Shown here one piece after another: positions 35,881-44,571 of a stretch of 64,000 nt of DNA. Below the pieces are notes generated by a model. That model had not been told where the DNA came from. It worked only from the letters and a program-made list of their open reading frames with translations, and did not search any database. This DNA is from Intrasporangiaceae bacterium URHB0013 (GTDB lineage Bacteria; Actinomycetota; Actinomycetes; Actinomycetales; Dermatophilaceae): assembly GCA_000620545.1 (NCBI GenBank), contig JIBA01000014.1, positions 248,001 through 312,000 on the forward strand, given 5' to 3'. The translations under genes and the position numbers were made by a program. Numbering within the stretch: the first letter of the stretch is position 1; the number at the start of each line of letters is the position of its first letter.

Positions 35881-36855
35881 CTAGGGTCGCGACACGCACC
35901 TGAACCCGACGTGCCCGGTGGTGCTGCGCACACCGTGTCCCTGGCGGGCCGCGGGCCGGTAGCGGTGGCAGTACGACGGCGCGCACAGGTGGGAGCCGCC
36001 CTTCGTGACGCGGCGGTCGGCCTCGGACAGGCTCACCGGGGTCTCGGGGGCACAGCAGGAGTGCTGCTCGTGCCGCTGTGAGGCGGCGGAGTCAGACGTC
36101 GAGGCGGAGTCGGAGGCGTGGGTGAGCGAGAGCTCGCTTGGTGCCGCCGGCCCCTCGGTCCACGGGCTGCTCGTCCACTCCCAGACGTTGCCGGCGACGT
36201 CGTAGAGCCCCAACCCGTTGGGCGGGAAGCTACGGACGGGTGACGTGCCGAGGAAACCGTGCGGGTGGAGGTTCTCGAACGGGAACCGTCCCACCCAGGT
36301 GTTCGCCATGAACACCCCGTCGGGGCAGAACTCGTCGCCCCACGGATAGGTGGCGCCGTCGATCCCTCCTCGGGCGGCGTGCTCCCACTCAGCTTCCGTG
36401 GGCAGCACCTTGCCGCACCAATGGGCATACTCCGCGGCGTCCTCCCATCCGACGTGCACGACGGGATGCTCTCCCCGGCCGTCGATGCTGCTCCCCGGTC
36501 CGGTCGGATGACGCCAGTCCGCGCCGGGCTGCCACCGCCACCAGCGGGTCCAGTCGTCGAGAGGCACCGGACCCCGTGTGGGCGTGAACACCTGCGAGCC
36601 CGGCACGAGGAGGTCCGGGTCGGCGCCCGGGAAGTCGTCCTCCGTAGGAGCACGCTCCGGCACGGTCACGTGACCGGTCTCGGCGACGAACCTCGCGAAC
36701 TGCTCGTTGGTCACGGGGTGCTCGTCGAACCACAGGTCGTCGACGGTGACACCTCGAACGGGCCGCTCCTCCGGGTAGAAGCTCTCGCTGCCCATCACGA
36801 ACGTGCCCCCGGGCACGTAGGTCATTCCGGAGCGGGTGACGGCGGATCGCGACAT
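35881..36855 (-). CDS. Formylglycine-generating enzyme (sulfatase-modifying factor)
   Basis: Oxidises the active-site Cys of a sulfatase to formylglycine. The 324-residue protein starts near MTYVPGGTFVMGS, has the FGE landmarks VRGVTVDDLWFDEHPVTN, HPVVHVGWEDAAEYAHWCGK, LPTEAEWEHAARGG and GNVWEWTSSPW, and ends with GGSHLCAPSYCHRYR, whose two Cys match the copper-binding pair Cys336/Cys341 of human FGE. An extra Ser/His/Cys-rich loop (about 255-290) precedes the active site. ATG 36855 lies four bases after the sulfatase stop, so the pair is coupled; both lack signal peptides. Confidence 0.95.
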   Translation of the reverse strand: MSRSAVTRSGMTYVPGGTFVMGSESFYPEERPVRGVTVDDLWFDEHPVTNEQFARFVAETGHVTVPERAPTEDDFPGADPDLLVPGSQVFTPTRGPVPLDDWTRWWRWQPGADWRHPTGPGSSIDGRGEHPVVHVGWEDAAEYAHWCGKVLPTEAEWEHAARGGIDGATYPWGDEFCPDGVFMANTWVGRFPFENLHPHGFLGTSPVRSFPPNGLGLYDVAGNVWEWTSSPWTEGPAAPSELSLTHASDSASTSDSAASQRHEQHSCCAPETPVSLSEADRRVTKGGSHLCAPSYCHRYRPAARQGHGVRSTTGHVGFRCVSRP

Positions 36856-36859
36856 GTCC

Positions 36860-39226
36860 CTACTGTCTCGCCATGGCGATGCGGAGGCGTTCTTCCGGAT
36901 CGACGAGATGGTCGTGGTCGTCATCACCCAGGTCGATCTGCACCCAGCGGATCTTGCCCGTGAAGCGGCTGGTCGCGGGGGTGTAGTCGGCGGTGACGGT
37001 GGTGCCGGTCTCCTGGCCGATGTCGGTGGTCTCGTCGGCGGAGAAGATCATGGGCTGAGTGGCGCCGACGCGACCGGTGCCCACGGGCTGCCCGTCGTGG
37101 TACAGGGTGACGTCACCCCCCTTGGCCAGACCACCGCCGTCGTAGGCGAACTCCATCCGCACCTGGTGGTTGCCGGTCGGGATGGGGGTCTCGGCCCGGA
37201 CCGTGAACTCCTGGATGCCGAGGAGGTTGTAGACGAAGCTGGCCCTGCCGTCCTTGGCGTAGACGGCCCAGCCGCCGAACCGGCCGCCTTGGGCGATGAT
37301 CACGCCGTCGGCGCCTCCATCGGGGACGTCGACCTCGGCCGTGACGGTGAAGGACTTGTTCTTGATGCTGACCACGCTGTTCTCCGACAGGCGACCCATC
37401 CCGGAGTAGAACAGCTGGGACGTGCCTCGAATCAGGGTGGGCCGGCCGGCCATGCCCGGGTCGAGACGCTCCGAGGTGCGGTCATCCATCGGCAGCACGT
37501 TGTACTTGGTGGCCTCGATGAGCCACAGGCGTTGCAGCGCCGCGAGCATCTCGGGACGTTCGGCCGCCAGGTCGCGCGCCTGGCTGAAGTCGGTCCTGCC
37601 GTCGTAGAGCTCCCAGACGTCGTCGTCGAAGGCTGGCAGCTCCCCGCCCACCATGACCCACGGGGTGCGGTGCTTGGTGACCGCGCTCCACCCGCGGTGG
37701 TAGATGCCGCGGTTGGCGAACATCTCGAAGTACTGGAGGTCGTGCCGCTCCGGTGCCTCGGCGTCGTTGAAGCTGTAGAGCATGCTCGTGCCCTCCATGG
37801 GCGACTGCTGCACGCCGTTGACCATGGCCGGCTCGGGCAGGCCGGCGGCCTCCAGGACCGTGGGCGCCAGGTCGATGACATGGGTGAACTGCGAACGCAG
37901 ACCGCCGCGCTGCTCGATTCCCTTCGGCCAGTGCACGATCGTGCCGTTCCGGGTGCCGCCCCAGTGCGAGGCGACCTGCTTCGTCCACTGCAACGGGGTG
38001 TTCATCGCCCAGGCCCAGCCGACCGAGAAGTGGTTGTAGGACGAGGGAGACCCGAGCTCGTCCAGCTTGCTCACCATGAACTCAGGGGTCTCCAGCGCAG
38101 CCATCCCGTTGAAGTTGGCCATCTCGTTGAAGGCACCGTTCATGGTGCCCTCGGCGGACGCGCCGTTGTCGCCGATGATGTAGTAGACGAGCGTGTTGTC
38201 GAGCACGCCCAGGTCCTCGATCGCATCGATCAGCCGACCCACGTGGTGGTCGGTGTGCTCCAGGAAGCCTGCGTACACCTCCATCTGGCGGGCGAGCACC
38301 GGCCGGAGCTGCTCGGGCATGTCGTCCCAGGACGTGATCTCGTCGTGGCGGCGAGTCAGCTCGGCATCGTCGGGAATGACCCCCAGCTCCTTCTGCCGCG
38401 CGAAGATGCGCTCGCGCTCGATGTCCCATCCGTCGTCGAAGCGGCCGGCGTACCGGTCGGCCCACTCCTTGGGCACGTGGTGCGGCGCATGCGTGGCGCC
38501 CGGTGCGAAGTAGACGAAGAACGGGCGGTCGGGCATCAGGGCCTTCTGCTGGCGGACCCAGCTGCACGCCCGGTCCGCGAGATCCTCGGTGAGGTGATAG
38601 CCCTCCTCGGCGGTCGCCGGTGGCTCCACCGGGGTCGTGCCGTCGTAGAGCGCGGGGTCCCACTGGTTGTTCTCCCCCCCGATGAACCCGTAGAAGGTCT
38701 CGAAGCCACCGCCGCCGGACGGCCAGGCGTCGAAGGGGCCCATCGGCGAGGACTGCCACACCGGCACCTCGTGGCACTTGCCGAACTGCGCCGTCGAGTA
38801 CCCGTTGAGCTTCAGGGTCATCGCCAACGGTGCCTTGGTGTTCGGGCGCACCGAGCTGTTGCCGGGAGCGGACGTCGCCGTCTCGGTGATGCTGCCCATC
38901 CCGACCGAGTGGTGGTTGCGTCCCGACAGCAGTGCAGCTCGGGAGGGGGCACACAACGCCGTCGTGTGGAAGCGGTTGTACCGCAGACCACCCGCGACGA
39001 GCCGCTCCGCCGTCGGGGTGCTGCACGGGCCACCGAAGGCGCTCGACGCTCCGAACCCCACGTCGTCGAGGAGGATGACCACGACGTTGGGCGCTCCCTC
39101 CGGGGGAAGCAGCGGCTCGATCGGCGGGAACGCGGTGTCCGGGTCCTTCGCGTCGTAGGTGGTCAGGCCCGGCGCCTGCCGGTCGGGGATCGGCAACATC
39201 GTGCGCGCATGACGGTCAGTGCTCAT
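36860..39226 (-). CDS. Arylsulfatase, type I (formylglycine)
   Basis: Hydrolyses a sulfate ester; substrate unknown. The 788-residue protein has metal-binding NVVVILLDDVGFG (51-59 region), the modification site LCAPSRAALLSGR with Cys92 to be converted to formylglycine, the FGKCHE segment where many sulfatases have GKWH, and FVYFAPGATHAPHH. Residues beyond about 640 form an added beta-rich domain (MEFAYDGGG, LYHDGQPVGTGRV) seen in large bacterial arylsulfatases. There is no signal peptide, so it is predicted cytosolic. ATG 39226 follows AAGGGGG. Cotranscribed with its activating FGE. Confidence 0.95.
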   Translation of the reverse strand: MSTDRHARTMLPIPDRQAPGLTTYDAKDPDTAFPPIEPLLPPEGAPNVVVILLDDVGFGASSAFGGPCSTPTAERLVAGGLRYNRFHTTALCAPSRAALLSGRNHHSVGMGSITETATSAPGNSSVRPNTKAPLAMTLKLNGYSTAQFGKCHEVPVWQSSPMGPFDAWPSGGGGFETFYGFIGGENNQWDPALYDGTTPVEPPATAEEGYHLTEDLADRACSWVRQQKALMPDRPFFVYFAPGATHAPHHVPKEWADRYAGRFDDGWDIERERIFARQKELGVIPDDAELTRRHDEITSWDDMPEQLRPVLARQMEVYAGFLEHTDHHVGRLIDAIEDLGVLDNTLVYYIIGDNGASAEGTMNGAFNEMANFNGMAALETPEFMVSKLDELGSPSSYNHFSVGWAWAMNTPLQWTKQVASHWGGTRNGTIVHWPKGIEQRGGLRSQFTHVIDLAPTVLEAAGLPEPAMVNGVQQSPMEGTSMLYSFNDAEAPERHDLQYFEMFANRGIYHRGWSAVTKHRTPWVMVGGELPAFDDDVWELYDGRTDFSQARDLAAERPEMLAALQRLWLIEATKYNVLPMDDRTSERLDPGMAGRPTLIRGTSQLFYSGMGRLSENSVVSIKNKSFTVTAEVDVPDGGADGVIIAQGGRFGGWAVYAKDGRASFVYNLLGIQEFTVRAETPIPTGNHQVRMEFAYDGGGLAKGGDVTLYHDGQPVGTGRVGATQPMIFSADETTDIGQETGTTVTADYTPATSRFTGKIRWVQIDLGDDDHDHLVDPEERLRIAMARQ

Positions 39227-39278
39227 GGGATCCCCCTTGGGTTGCCTGCGGCTGGAAGAGCGCAGGTCAGACGCCCCG

Positions 39279-39284
39279 ACGCTA
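39279..39284 (-). promoter_or_regulatory. Candidate -10 (TAGCGT) of the sulfatase operon
   Basis: TAGCGT on the minus strand would give a leader of about 46 bases containing the AAGGGGG ribosome site before ATG 39226. No clear -35. Confidence 0.35.
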
Positions 39285-39403
39285 GCCCGGCCCCGTCCTG
39301 AGCCGCCTCATCCCCACCGGGTGATCCGACCGGGACGGCCTCGATCCTGCGCAGCGCGGCCGGCCGCGCGTCGAGCTCCCCGCCCGTCGCGCTCCCGCGG
39401 CCG

Positions 39404-40543
39404 TCAGCGCAGGCCGGTGCGACGCTCGAGGGCCAGCGAGATGAGCTCGTCGATGAGGTCGGGATACGCGATGCCGGATGCCGCCCACATGCGCGGGTAC
39501 ATCGAGTGCGGCGTGAAGCCCGGCATCGTGTTGATCTCGTTGATGAGGACCCGGCCGTCCTCGGTGTAGAAGCAGTCGACGCGCGCGAGCCCCTCGCAGC
39601 CGAGCGACTCGAACGCCTCGACGGCGAGGCGACGAACCTCCTTGGAGATCTCCTCCGGCACGTCGGCCGGGCAGCTGAGGTCGACGTCCGTCTCGGCGAG
39701 GTACTTCGCCTCGAAGTCGTAGAAGGCATGGTTGTCGTGGACCGCGACCTCGGCCACCTCTGACGTGCGGGGGCCGGACGTGCCGTGGCCCTCGAGCACC
39801 GCGCACTCGATCTCACGGCCGGCCACACCAGCCTCGACGAGGACCTTGGGGTCGTGCTCGCGTGCCACCTCGATGGCCGCCTCGAGGTCAGCGGGGTCGT
39901 CGACGCGGGTGATCCCCATCGACGAGCCGGCGCGGGCGGGCTTGACGAACAGCGGGTAGTGCAGACCGGCGCAGGCATCCATCGCAGCGGCCCTGTCGGT
40001 GCGCCACGCGCGGTCGGTGATGACGGCATACGGCCCGACCGGCAGTCCGTGCCCGGCGAAGACGACCTTCATGTAGTGCTTGTCCATGCCTGCGGCGGAG
40101 GCGAAGACGCCCGAGCCGACGTAGCGGACGTCCGAGAGCTCGAGGAAGCCCTGGAGCGTGCCGTCCTCGCCGAACGGTCCGTGCAGGAGCGGGAAGACGA
40201 CGTCGACCTGGCCGAGCTCCTGCGGCGGGTGGCCGGCCTCGAGAGCGGTCAGCGTCGTCTCGCGAGTCGAGAGCGGCAGGACGACGTGCGCGGCGCTCGG
40301 CTCGACCTCCGGGGTGCGCCCGGCCGTCAGCTCGAAGCGGTGGGGGTCGTCGGCCGCGAGGACCCACTGCCCGTCGCGGGAGATGCCGATCGGGATGACG
40401 TCGTACTTGCTCCGGTCGATGGCGCGCAGCACCCCCGCGGCGGTGGCGCAGGAGACGGCGTGCTCCGAGGAGCGTCCTCCGAAGACGATGGCGACGCGGG
40501 GGCGGCGGCTCGGCTGGTCGGGCTGGGGCTGGTCCGTGGTCAT
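39404..40543 (-). CDS. ddl: D-alanine--D-alanine ligase
   Basis: ATP-grasp ligase for the peptidoglycan dipeptide D-Ala-D-Ala. The 379-residue enzyme has VAIVFGGRSSEHAVS, FPLLHGPFGEDGTLQGFLEL, MDKHYMK, FVKPARAGSSMGI and the metal site INEINTMPGFTPHSMYPRM. The YxxxF-type lid FYDFEAKY indicates a D-Ala rather than D-Lac enzyme. ATG 40543 lies eight bases after TAGAGT. Its usual neighbour DUF3515 is here separated by the sulfatase pair. Confidence 0.97.
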   Translation of the reverse strand: MTTDQPQPDQPSRRPRVAIVFGGRSSEHAVSCATAAGVLRAIDRSKYDVIPIGISRDGQWVLAADDPHRFELTAGRTPEVEPSAAHVVLPLSTRETTLTALEAGHPPQELGQVDVVFPLLHGPFGEDGTLQGFLELSDVRYVGSGVFASAAGMDKHYMKVVFAGHGLPVGPYAVITDRAWRTDRAAAMDACAGLHYPLFVKPARAGSSMGITRVDDPADLEAAIEVAREHDPKVLVEAGVAGREIECAVLEGHGTSGPRTSEVAEVAVHDNHAFYDFEAKYLAETDVDLSCPADVPEEISKEVRRLAVEAFESLGCEGLARVDCFYTEDGRVLINEINTMPGFTPHSMYPRMWAASGIAYPDLIDELISLALERRTGLR

Positions 40544-40551
40544 CAGACGAG

Positions 40552-40557
40552 ACTCTA
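40552..40557 (-). promoter_or_regulatory. -10 element (TAGAGT) of ddl
   Basis: TAGAGT on the minus strand, eight bases before ATG 40543; no Shine-Dalgarno is visible. Confidence 0.45.
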
Positions 40558-40580
40558 TCCCGACCCGTGAGGGCCCCTCG

Positions 40581-40586
40581 TACGCT
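40581..40586 (+). promoter_or_regulatory. -10 element (TACGCT) of the transsulfuration-type gene
   Basis: TACGCT is followed by six bases (GAAGGG) and GTG 40593: leaderless layout. Confidence 0.55.
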
Positions 40587-40592
40587 GAAGGG

Positions 40593-41678
40593 GTGGGCAT
40601 CGAAGCGGACTCGCAGCACCTGCACGTCGACACCTTCCTCGTGGCGTCGGGGCGCCCCGAGCGCTCCGCCGGCTCGTCGGCGAACGTGGCCGTCGAGCTG
40701 ACGTCGACGTATTCCGCGGACGGCCCGGTCAACTACGCCCGCTCGGGCAACCCGACGTGGAACGCGTTCGAGGAGGCCCTCGGTGGCCTGGAGGGCGGTC
40801 GCGCGCTCGTGCATGCCTCCGGCATGGGTGCCATCTCGGCGGCGCTCTCGCTCGTGGCGCCCGGCGGCACCATCGTCGCCCCCGACACGACGTACAACGG
40901 CACCGGCGACCTGCTCATGGCCCACGAGAAGGCCGGAGGCACGGTCGTGCGTGTCCACGCCACCGACACGGCCGGCTTCCTGGCCGCCCTCGACTCGGCC
41001 GACCTGGTCTGGCTCGAGTCGCCGACGAACCCCCTCATGGACGTCACCGAGCTCGACGTCGTGCTCGCCCGGTCGCGGGAGCTCGGCGTGACGAGCGTCG
41101 TCGACAACACCCTCTCGACGCCGCTGCTGTGCCAGCCGCTCTCACTCGGCGCCGACGTCGTCGTGCACTCCGTGACGAAGTACCTCTCCGGCCACAGTGA
41201 CGTCGTGCTCGGGGCGACGGTCGTCGCGGACACGGAGCGCGGCCGCGGGCTCGGTGAGCGGCTGCGTCGGCACCGCACCCTGCACGGCGCCATCGCCGGG
41301 CCGATGGAGGTCTTCCTCGCGCTGCGCGGGCTGCGGACCCTGTCCGTGCGCTTCGAGCGGGCGAGTGCGAGCGCGGCGGAGCTCGCCCGGCGCCTCGCGG
41401 GCCACCCGTCCGTCGCACGGGTCCGCTACCCCGCCTCGGGTGCCATGGTGTCGATCGAGGTGGCAGGCGACGCCGACGCCGCCGAGCGCGTCTGCGCCGC
41501 GACGCGTCTCTGGCTGCACTCGACGAGCCTCGGCGGCGTCGAGTCCCAGGTCGAGCGCCGCCGCCGCCACCCGTCGGAGTCCGAGCAGGTCCCGGTCAAC
41601 CTGCTGCGTCTCTCCGTCGGGATCGAGCACGTCGACGACCTGTGGACCGATCTGGCCCAGGCGCTCGACACGGTCTGA
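40593..41678 (+). CDS. Cys/Met metabolism PLP-dependent enzyme (cystathionine gamma-synthase/lyase type)
   Basis: Pyridoxal-phosphate enzyme of the transsulfuration family, 361 residues. Evidence: NYARSGNPTWNAFEEALGGLEGG, ASGMGAISAALSLV (PLP phosphate site), WLESPTNPLMDV, VVDNTLSTPLLCQPLSLGADVVVHSVTKYLSGHSDVVLG with the Schiff-base Lys in TKYL, and WLHSTSLGGVESQVERRRRHP at the C-terminus. It could be a cystathionine gamma-synthase, a gamma-lyase or a related enzyme; sequence alone does not decide. The protein is about 20 residues shorter than usual near AGHPSVARVRYP, where a loop seems missing. Leaderless, divergent from ddl. Confidence 0.88.
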   Translation: MGIEADSQHLHVDTFLVASGRPERSAGSSANVAVELTSTYSADGPVNYARSGNPTWNAFEEALGGLEGGRALVHASGMGAISAALSLVAPGGTIVAPDTTYNGTGDLLMAHEKAGGTVVRVHATDTAGFLAALDSADLVWLESPTNPLMDVTELDVVLARSRELGVTSVVDNTLSTPLLCQPLSLGADVVVHSVTKYLSGHSDVVLGATVVADTERGRGLGERLRRHRTLHGAIAGPMEVFLALRGLRTLSVRFERASASAAELARRLAGHPSVARVRYPASGAMVSIEVAGDADAAERVCAATRLWLHSTSLGGVESQVERRRRHPSESEQVPVNLLRLSVGIEHVDDLWTDLAQALDTV

Positions 41679-41713
41679 CGCGTTCGGGCCGGGGCGGGGA
41701 GGGGCGTACGCCC

Positions 41714-42715
41714 TCAGTGCTTCTCGGCCTTGAGGTCGCGCGACATGAGTCGCGGCCCGACCTCGCTGGCCGAGTGGCCGTCGCGGATGACGGCCACGAC
41801 CTGCTCGCAGATCGGCATGACGACGTCGTGCTGCTCGGCGAGAGTGAGGATCGACTCGCAGGACTTCACCCCCTCGGTCGTCGTGCGCAGCTCGGCGGTC
41901 GCCCCGGCGACCGTCATGCCCCGGCCGAGCCGCACGCCGAAGCTGTGGTTGCGCGAGAGCGGCGACATGCACGTCGCGATGAGGTCACCGACACCGGCGA
42001 GGCCCATGAAGGTCTGGGGGTGAGCGCCGAGGGCAAGCCCCAGACGCGTGGTCTCGGCGAGCCCCCGCGTGATGATCGTGGCTTTCGTGTTGTCGCCGAA
42101 GCCCATTCCCTCGGCCATCCCGGAGGCGAGCGCGACGACGTTCTTCGTGGCCCCGCACACCTCGGCGCCGATGACGTCGGTGTCGGTGTAGGGCCGGAAC
42201 CACGGCGTCGCGCAGGCACTGGCCACGCGCTCGGCCGTCGCCATGTCGCGGCAGGCGACCACGCCACCGGCAGGCTGGCGGCGGGCGATCTCCGGCGCGA
42301 GGTTGGGCCCGGACACGACGACGATGCGGTCCGGCTCGATGCTCGCGGCCTCGGCGACGACCTGGCTCATCCGCATGGTGGTGCCCAGCTCGACGCCCTT
42401 CATGAGGGACACGACCGGCGCGTCGGTGGGGATGGAGTCGCCCCACCGCGTCAGGTTCTCGCGCAGCGTCTGGGAGGGCACGGCGAGCACGACGATGTCC
42501 GCCCGCTCGAGCGCCTCACCGGCGTCGACGGTCGCGCGAACGGCGGACGGCAGCTCGAGCTCGGGCAGGTAGGCGTCGTTGCGCCCGGCGTTCACCGCGT
42601 CGGCGACCTCCTGGCGGCGGGCCCACATCGTCACCTCGCATCCGGCGTCAGCGAGGATCATGCCGAAGGCCGTCCCCCAGTTGCCGCTGCCCATGACGGC
42701 GACGCGGGTCGTCAC
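41714..42715 (-). CDS. gpsA: Glycerol-3-phosphate dehydrogenase [NAD(P)+]
   Basis: Makes sn-glycerol-3-phosphate from dihydroxyacetone phosphate for phospholipid synthesis. The 333-residue enzyme has VAVMGSGNWGTAFGMILADAG, VLAVPSQTLREN, VVSGPNLAPEIA, the catalytic Lys in CGATKNVVALASGMAEG and AGVGDLIATCMSPLSRNHSFG. GTG 42715 overlaps the plsC stop by GTGA. The pairing with plsC puts precursor synthesis and acylation in one operon. Confidence 0.97.
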   Translation of the reverse strand: MTTRVAVMGSGNWGTAFGMILADAGCEVTMWARRQEVADAVNAGRNDAYLPELELPSAVRATVDAGEALERADIVVLAVPSQTLRENLTRWGDSIPTDAPVVSLMKGVELGTTMRMSQVVAEAASIEPDRIVVVSGPNLAPEIARRQPAGGVVACRDMATAERVASACATPWFRPYTDTDVIGAEVCGATKNVVALASGMAEGMGFGDNTKATIITRGLAETTRLGLALGAHPQTFMGLAGVGDLIATCMSPLSRNHSFGVRLGRGMTVAGATAELRTTTEGVKSCESILTLAEQHDVVMPICEQVVAVIRDGHSASEVGPRLMSRDLKAEKH

Positions 42716-43512
42716 GCCCCGCTCCCGTCCGGGCGACGGTGTCGCCTGGAGCGCCCGATCTCGTGGTGCTTGACGGGGTCGCCGACCTCGGGGACGCCGT
42801 GCCGACGCGGGTCGAAGCGCTCGGTGGGACGCTTCTCCTCGCGGAGCACCTCCAGCAGCTCGGTGATGCGGTCCATGAGCCGGTCGGTGGCCTCGCGCAG
42901 CACCACGGCGTCGGTGGGACGGTCGTAGAGGTCGGACAGGTCGACCGGTGGACCGGCATACATCATCATCGTCTTGCGCGGGAAGAGCGAGGGCTTGTGG
43001 CCGTAGGGCGACAGGATCTCGTGGGCGCCCCACTGCGCCACCGGAACCAGCGGGCAGCGCGTCTCGAGTGCCACTCGCGCGGCGCCGGTCTTGCCGCGCA
43101 TCGGCCAGAGGTCGGGGTCGCGCGTGATGGTGCCCTCGGGGAAGATGCCGAGCGCCTTGCCGGCCCGGACGCCCTCGACCGCCGCGCGGTAGGCGTCCGC
43201 CGCGGCGGTGGAGTTGCGGTAGACGGGGATCTGGCCGCACTTCTTGAGCAGCCAGCCGACGACGGGGATCGCGAAGAGGCTGTCCTTGCCGAGGAAGTAC
43301 GCCTCACGTCCGCTGTCCAGCATGAAGTGCGCGAAGACCAGCGGGTCGGCGTAGGAGATGTGGTTCGTCGAGACGACGAACCCGCCCTCGGCGGGGATGT
43401 TCTCGACGCCGCGCCAGTCGCGCTTCGTCACTCGCATCAGCAGCGGCCGCAGCACGAGGGCCGCGAACCGGTAGGCCAACGGCAGCCGCCTCCTGCGTGC
43501 GCCGGCAGTCAC
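42712..43512 (-). CDS. plsC: 1-acyl-sn-glycerol-3-phosphate acyltransferase
   Basis: Acylates lysophosphatidic acid to phosphatidic acid at the membrane. The 266-residue protein has the NHxxxxD motif STNHISYADPLVF, GRE-like FLGKDSLF, the FPEGT block (LGIFPEGTITRDP) and VPVAQWGAHEILSPYG. The C-terminus is basic. GTG 43512 follows GAGGAGG. Whether it is a true PlsC or a related lipid acyltransferase cannot be told. Operon with gpsA. Confidence 0.92.
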   Translation of the reverse strand: MTAGARRRRLPLAYRFAALVLRPLLMRVTKRDWRGVENIPAEGGFVVSTNHISYADPLVFAHFMLDSGREAYFLGKDSLFAIPVVGWLLKKCGQIPVYRNSTAAADAYRAAVEGVRAGKALGIFPEGTITRDPDLWPMRGKTGAARVALETRCPLVPVAQWGAHEILSPYGHKPSLFPRKTMMMYAGPPVDLSDLYDRPTDAVVLREATDRLMDRITELLEVLREEKRPTERFDPRRHGVPEVGDPVKHHEIGRSRRHRRPDGSGA

Positions 43513-43625
43513 GTTGGCAGTCCTCCTCGTCGTGCACGCGCCGGTCGGCGTGGCTGGGCTTCATCTTGTCCACCTCGCGGCGCGGTGTCGAGCAGCGGGG
43601 CGGCGAGTGGGACGATATCGCCAGC

Positions 43626-44492
43626 ATGACGACCTACTCCCGCGCGCACCCGGCAGCGCCCTCCACCGACTGGCACCTCGTGGTCCCCGTCAAGGACACG
43701 CGGCACGGCAAGTCGCGCCTGGCCCGGGCCGTCGGCTCCGATCGCGCCGACCTCAGCGTCGCCATCGCATCGGACACGCTCTCCGCAGCCCTCGAGGCGA
43801 TCGGCCACGACCGACTCGTGCTCGTCACCAGCGACTCGGGCCTCGCGGGCACGTGGCGGGCGCGTGGGGTGCGCGTCGTCGCCGACCCGGGCACGGGTCT
43901 CAACGACGCCGTCAGGGTGGGTATGCGGCAGGCCGGAGCGGGCTCGCGCGTGGCCGCCCTCCTCGGGGACGTCCCGTCGCTCGACGGAGCATCGCTGCAC
44001 GCGGCCCTCGAGGCCGCCGGCCGGGTCGAGGAGTCGTTCGTGCCTGACGCGGACGGCACGGGGACGGTGCTGCGCTGCGGGCGCGACTTCACACCGCGGT
44101 TCGGCACTGACAGCGCCGCACGTCACGAGGCAGACGGGGCGGTGCGCCTGGAGCTGCCGCTACCCCGCCTGCGCACCGACGTCGACGACGCCCGGAGCCT
44201 GTCACGTGCGCGGCGGCTCGGGCTGGGCCCGGCGACACGAGCCGTCCTCGAGCACCGGGCATCTGGTTGGATCAGGAGCATGCAGGCCACGGTCCACCGC
44301 TTCGACCCCGAGAGCCACACCGGGAGCGTGCTGCGCGACGACGGCATCGAGCTGCGCTTCGAGGCGCCGGCGTTCGACGCGAGCGGCCTGCGCCTGCTGC
44401 GCCTCGGCCAGCGCCTGACGGTCGAGGTCGTCGACGACCTCGTGGTCGCCCTGCACATCGTGGGCGTCGGTCCGGGGCAAGCGATCCGCTGA
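43626..44492 (+). CDS. cofC: 2-phospho-L-lactate guanylyltransferase (CofC/FbiD) with C-terminal extension
   Basis: Activates phospholactate or phosphoenolpyruvate with GTP in coenzyme F420 synthesis. Residues about 15-215 are CofC-like: WHLVVPVKDTRHGKSRLA (nucleotide loop), ALLGDVPSLDGA, DADGTGTVLRCGRDFTPRFG with the phosphate-binding Ser/Gly region. The normal protein is about 210 residues; here the frame continues to 288 with an extra module beginning MQATVHRFDPESHTGSVLRDDG (Met219, at 44280) that looks like a small cold-shock-like beta-barrel. No stop separates them. It could be a real fusion, or a separate gene joined by a base error. Confidence 0.88.
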   Translation: MTTYSRAHPAAPSTDWHLVVPVKDTRHGKSRLARAVGSDRADLSVAIASDTLSAALEAIGHDRLVLVTSDSGLAGTWRARGVRVVADPGTGLNDAVRVGMRQAGAGSRVAALLGDVPSLDGASLHAALEAAGRVEESFVPDADGTGTVLRCGRDFTPRFGTDSAARHEADGAVRLELPLPRLRTDVDDARSLSRARRLGLGPATRAVLEHRASGWIRSMQATVHRFDPESHTGSVLRDDGIELRFEAPAFDASGLRLLRLGQRLTVEVVDDLVVALHIVGVGPGQAIR

Positions 44493-44497
44493 CACGC

Positions 44498-44532
44498 ACG
44501 TGGGCCCGACCGTGCAACGGTCAGGCCCACGT
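44498..44532. terminator. Bidirectional terminator between cofC and hup
   Basis: ACGTGGGCCCGACCG and CGGTCAGGCCCACGT (one mismatch) around loop TGCAA, between convergent genes. Confidence 0.8.
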
Positions 44533-44571
44533 CGCGTTCGGCGGCAGCCCGGTCCCGGGCGCCGCCCCGGC

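Noticed and set aside
36836-39301. An 821-codon open frame on the plus strand opposite the sulfatase
   Set aside because: The sulfatase on the other strand has full family motifs; this frame has none.
35726-39403. Transposase remnants or direct repeats flanking the sulfatase pair
   Set aside because: I read both borders (35726-35880 and 39227-39403) and saw no terminal repeats or transposase fragments.
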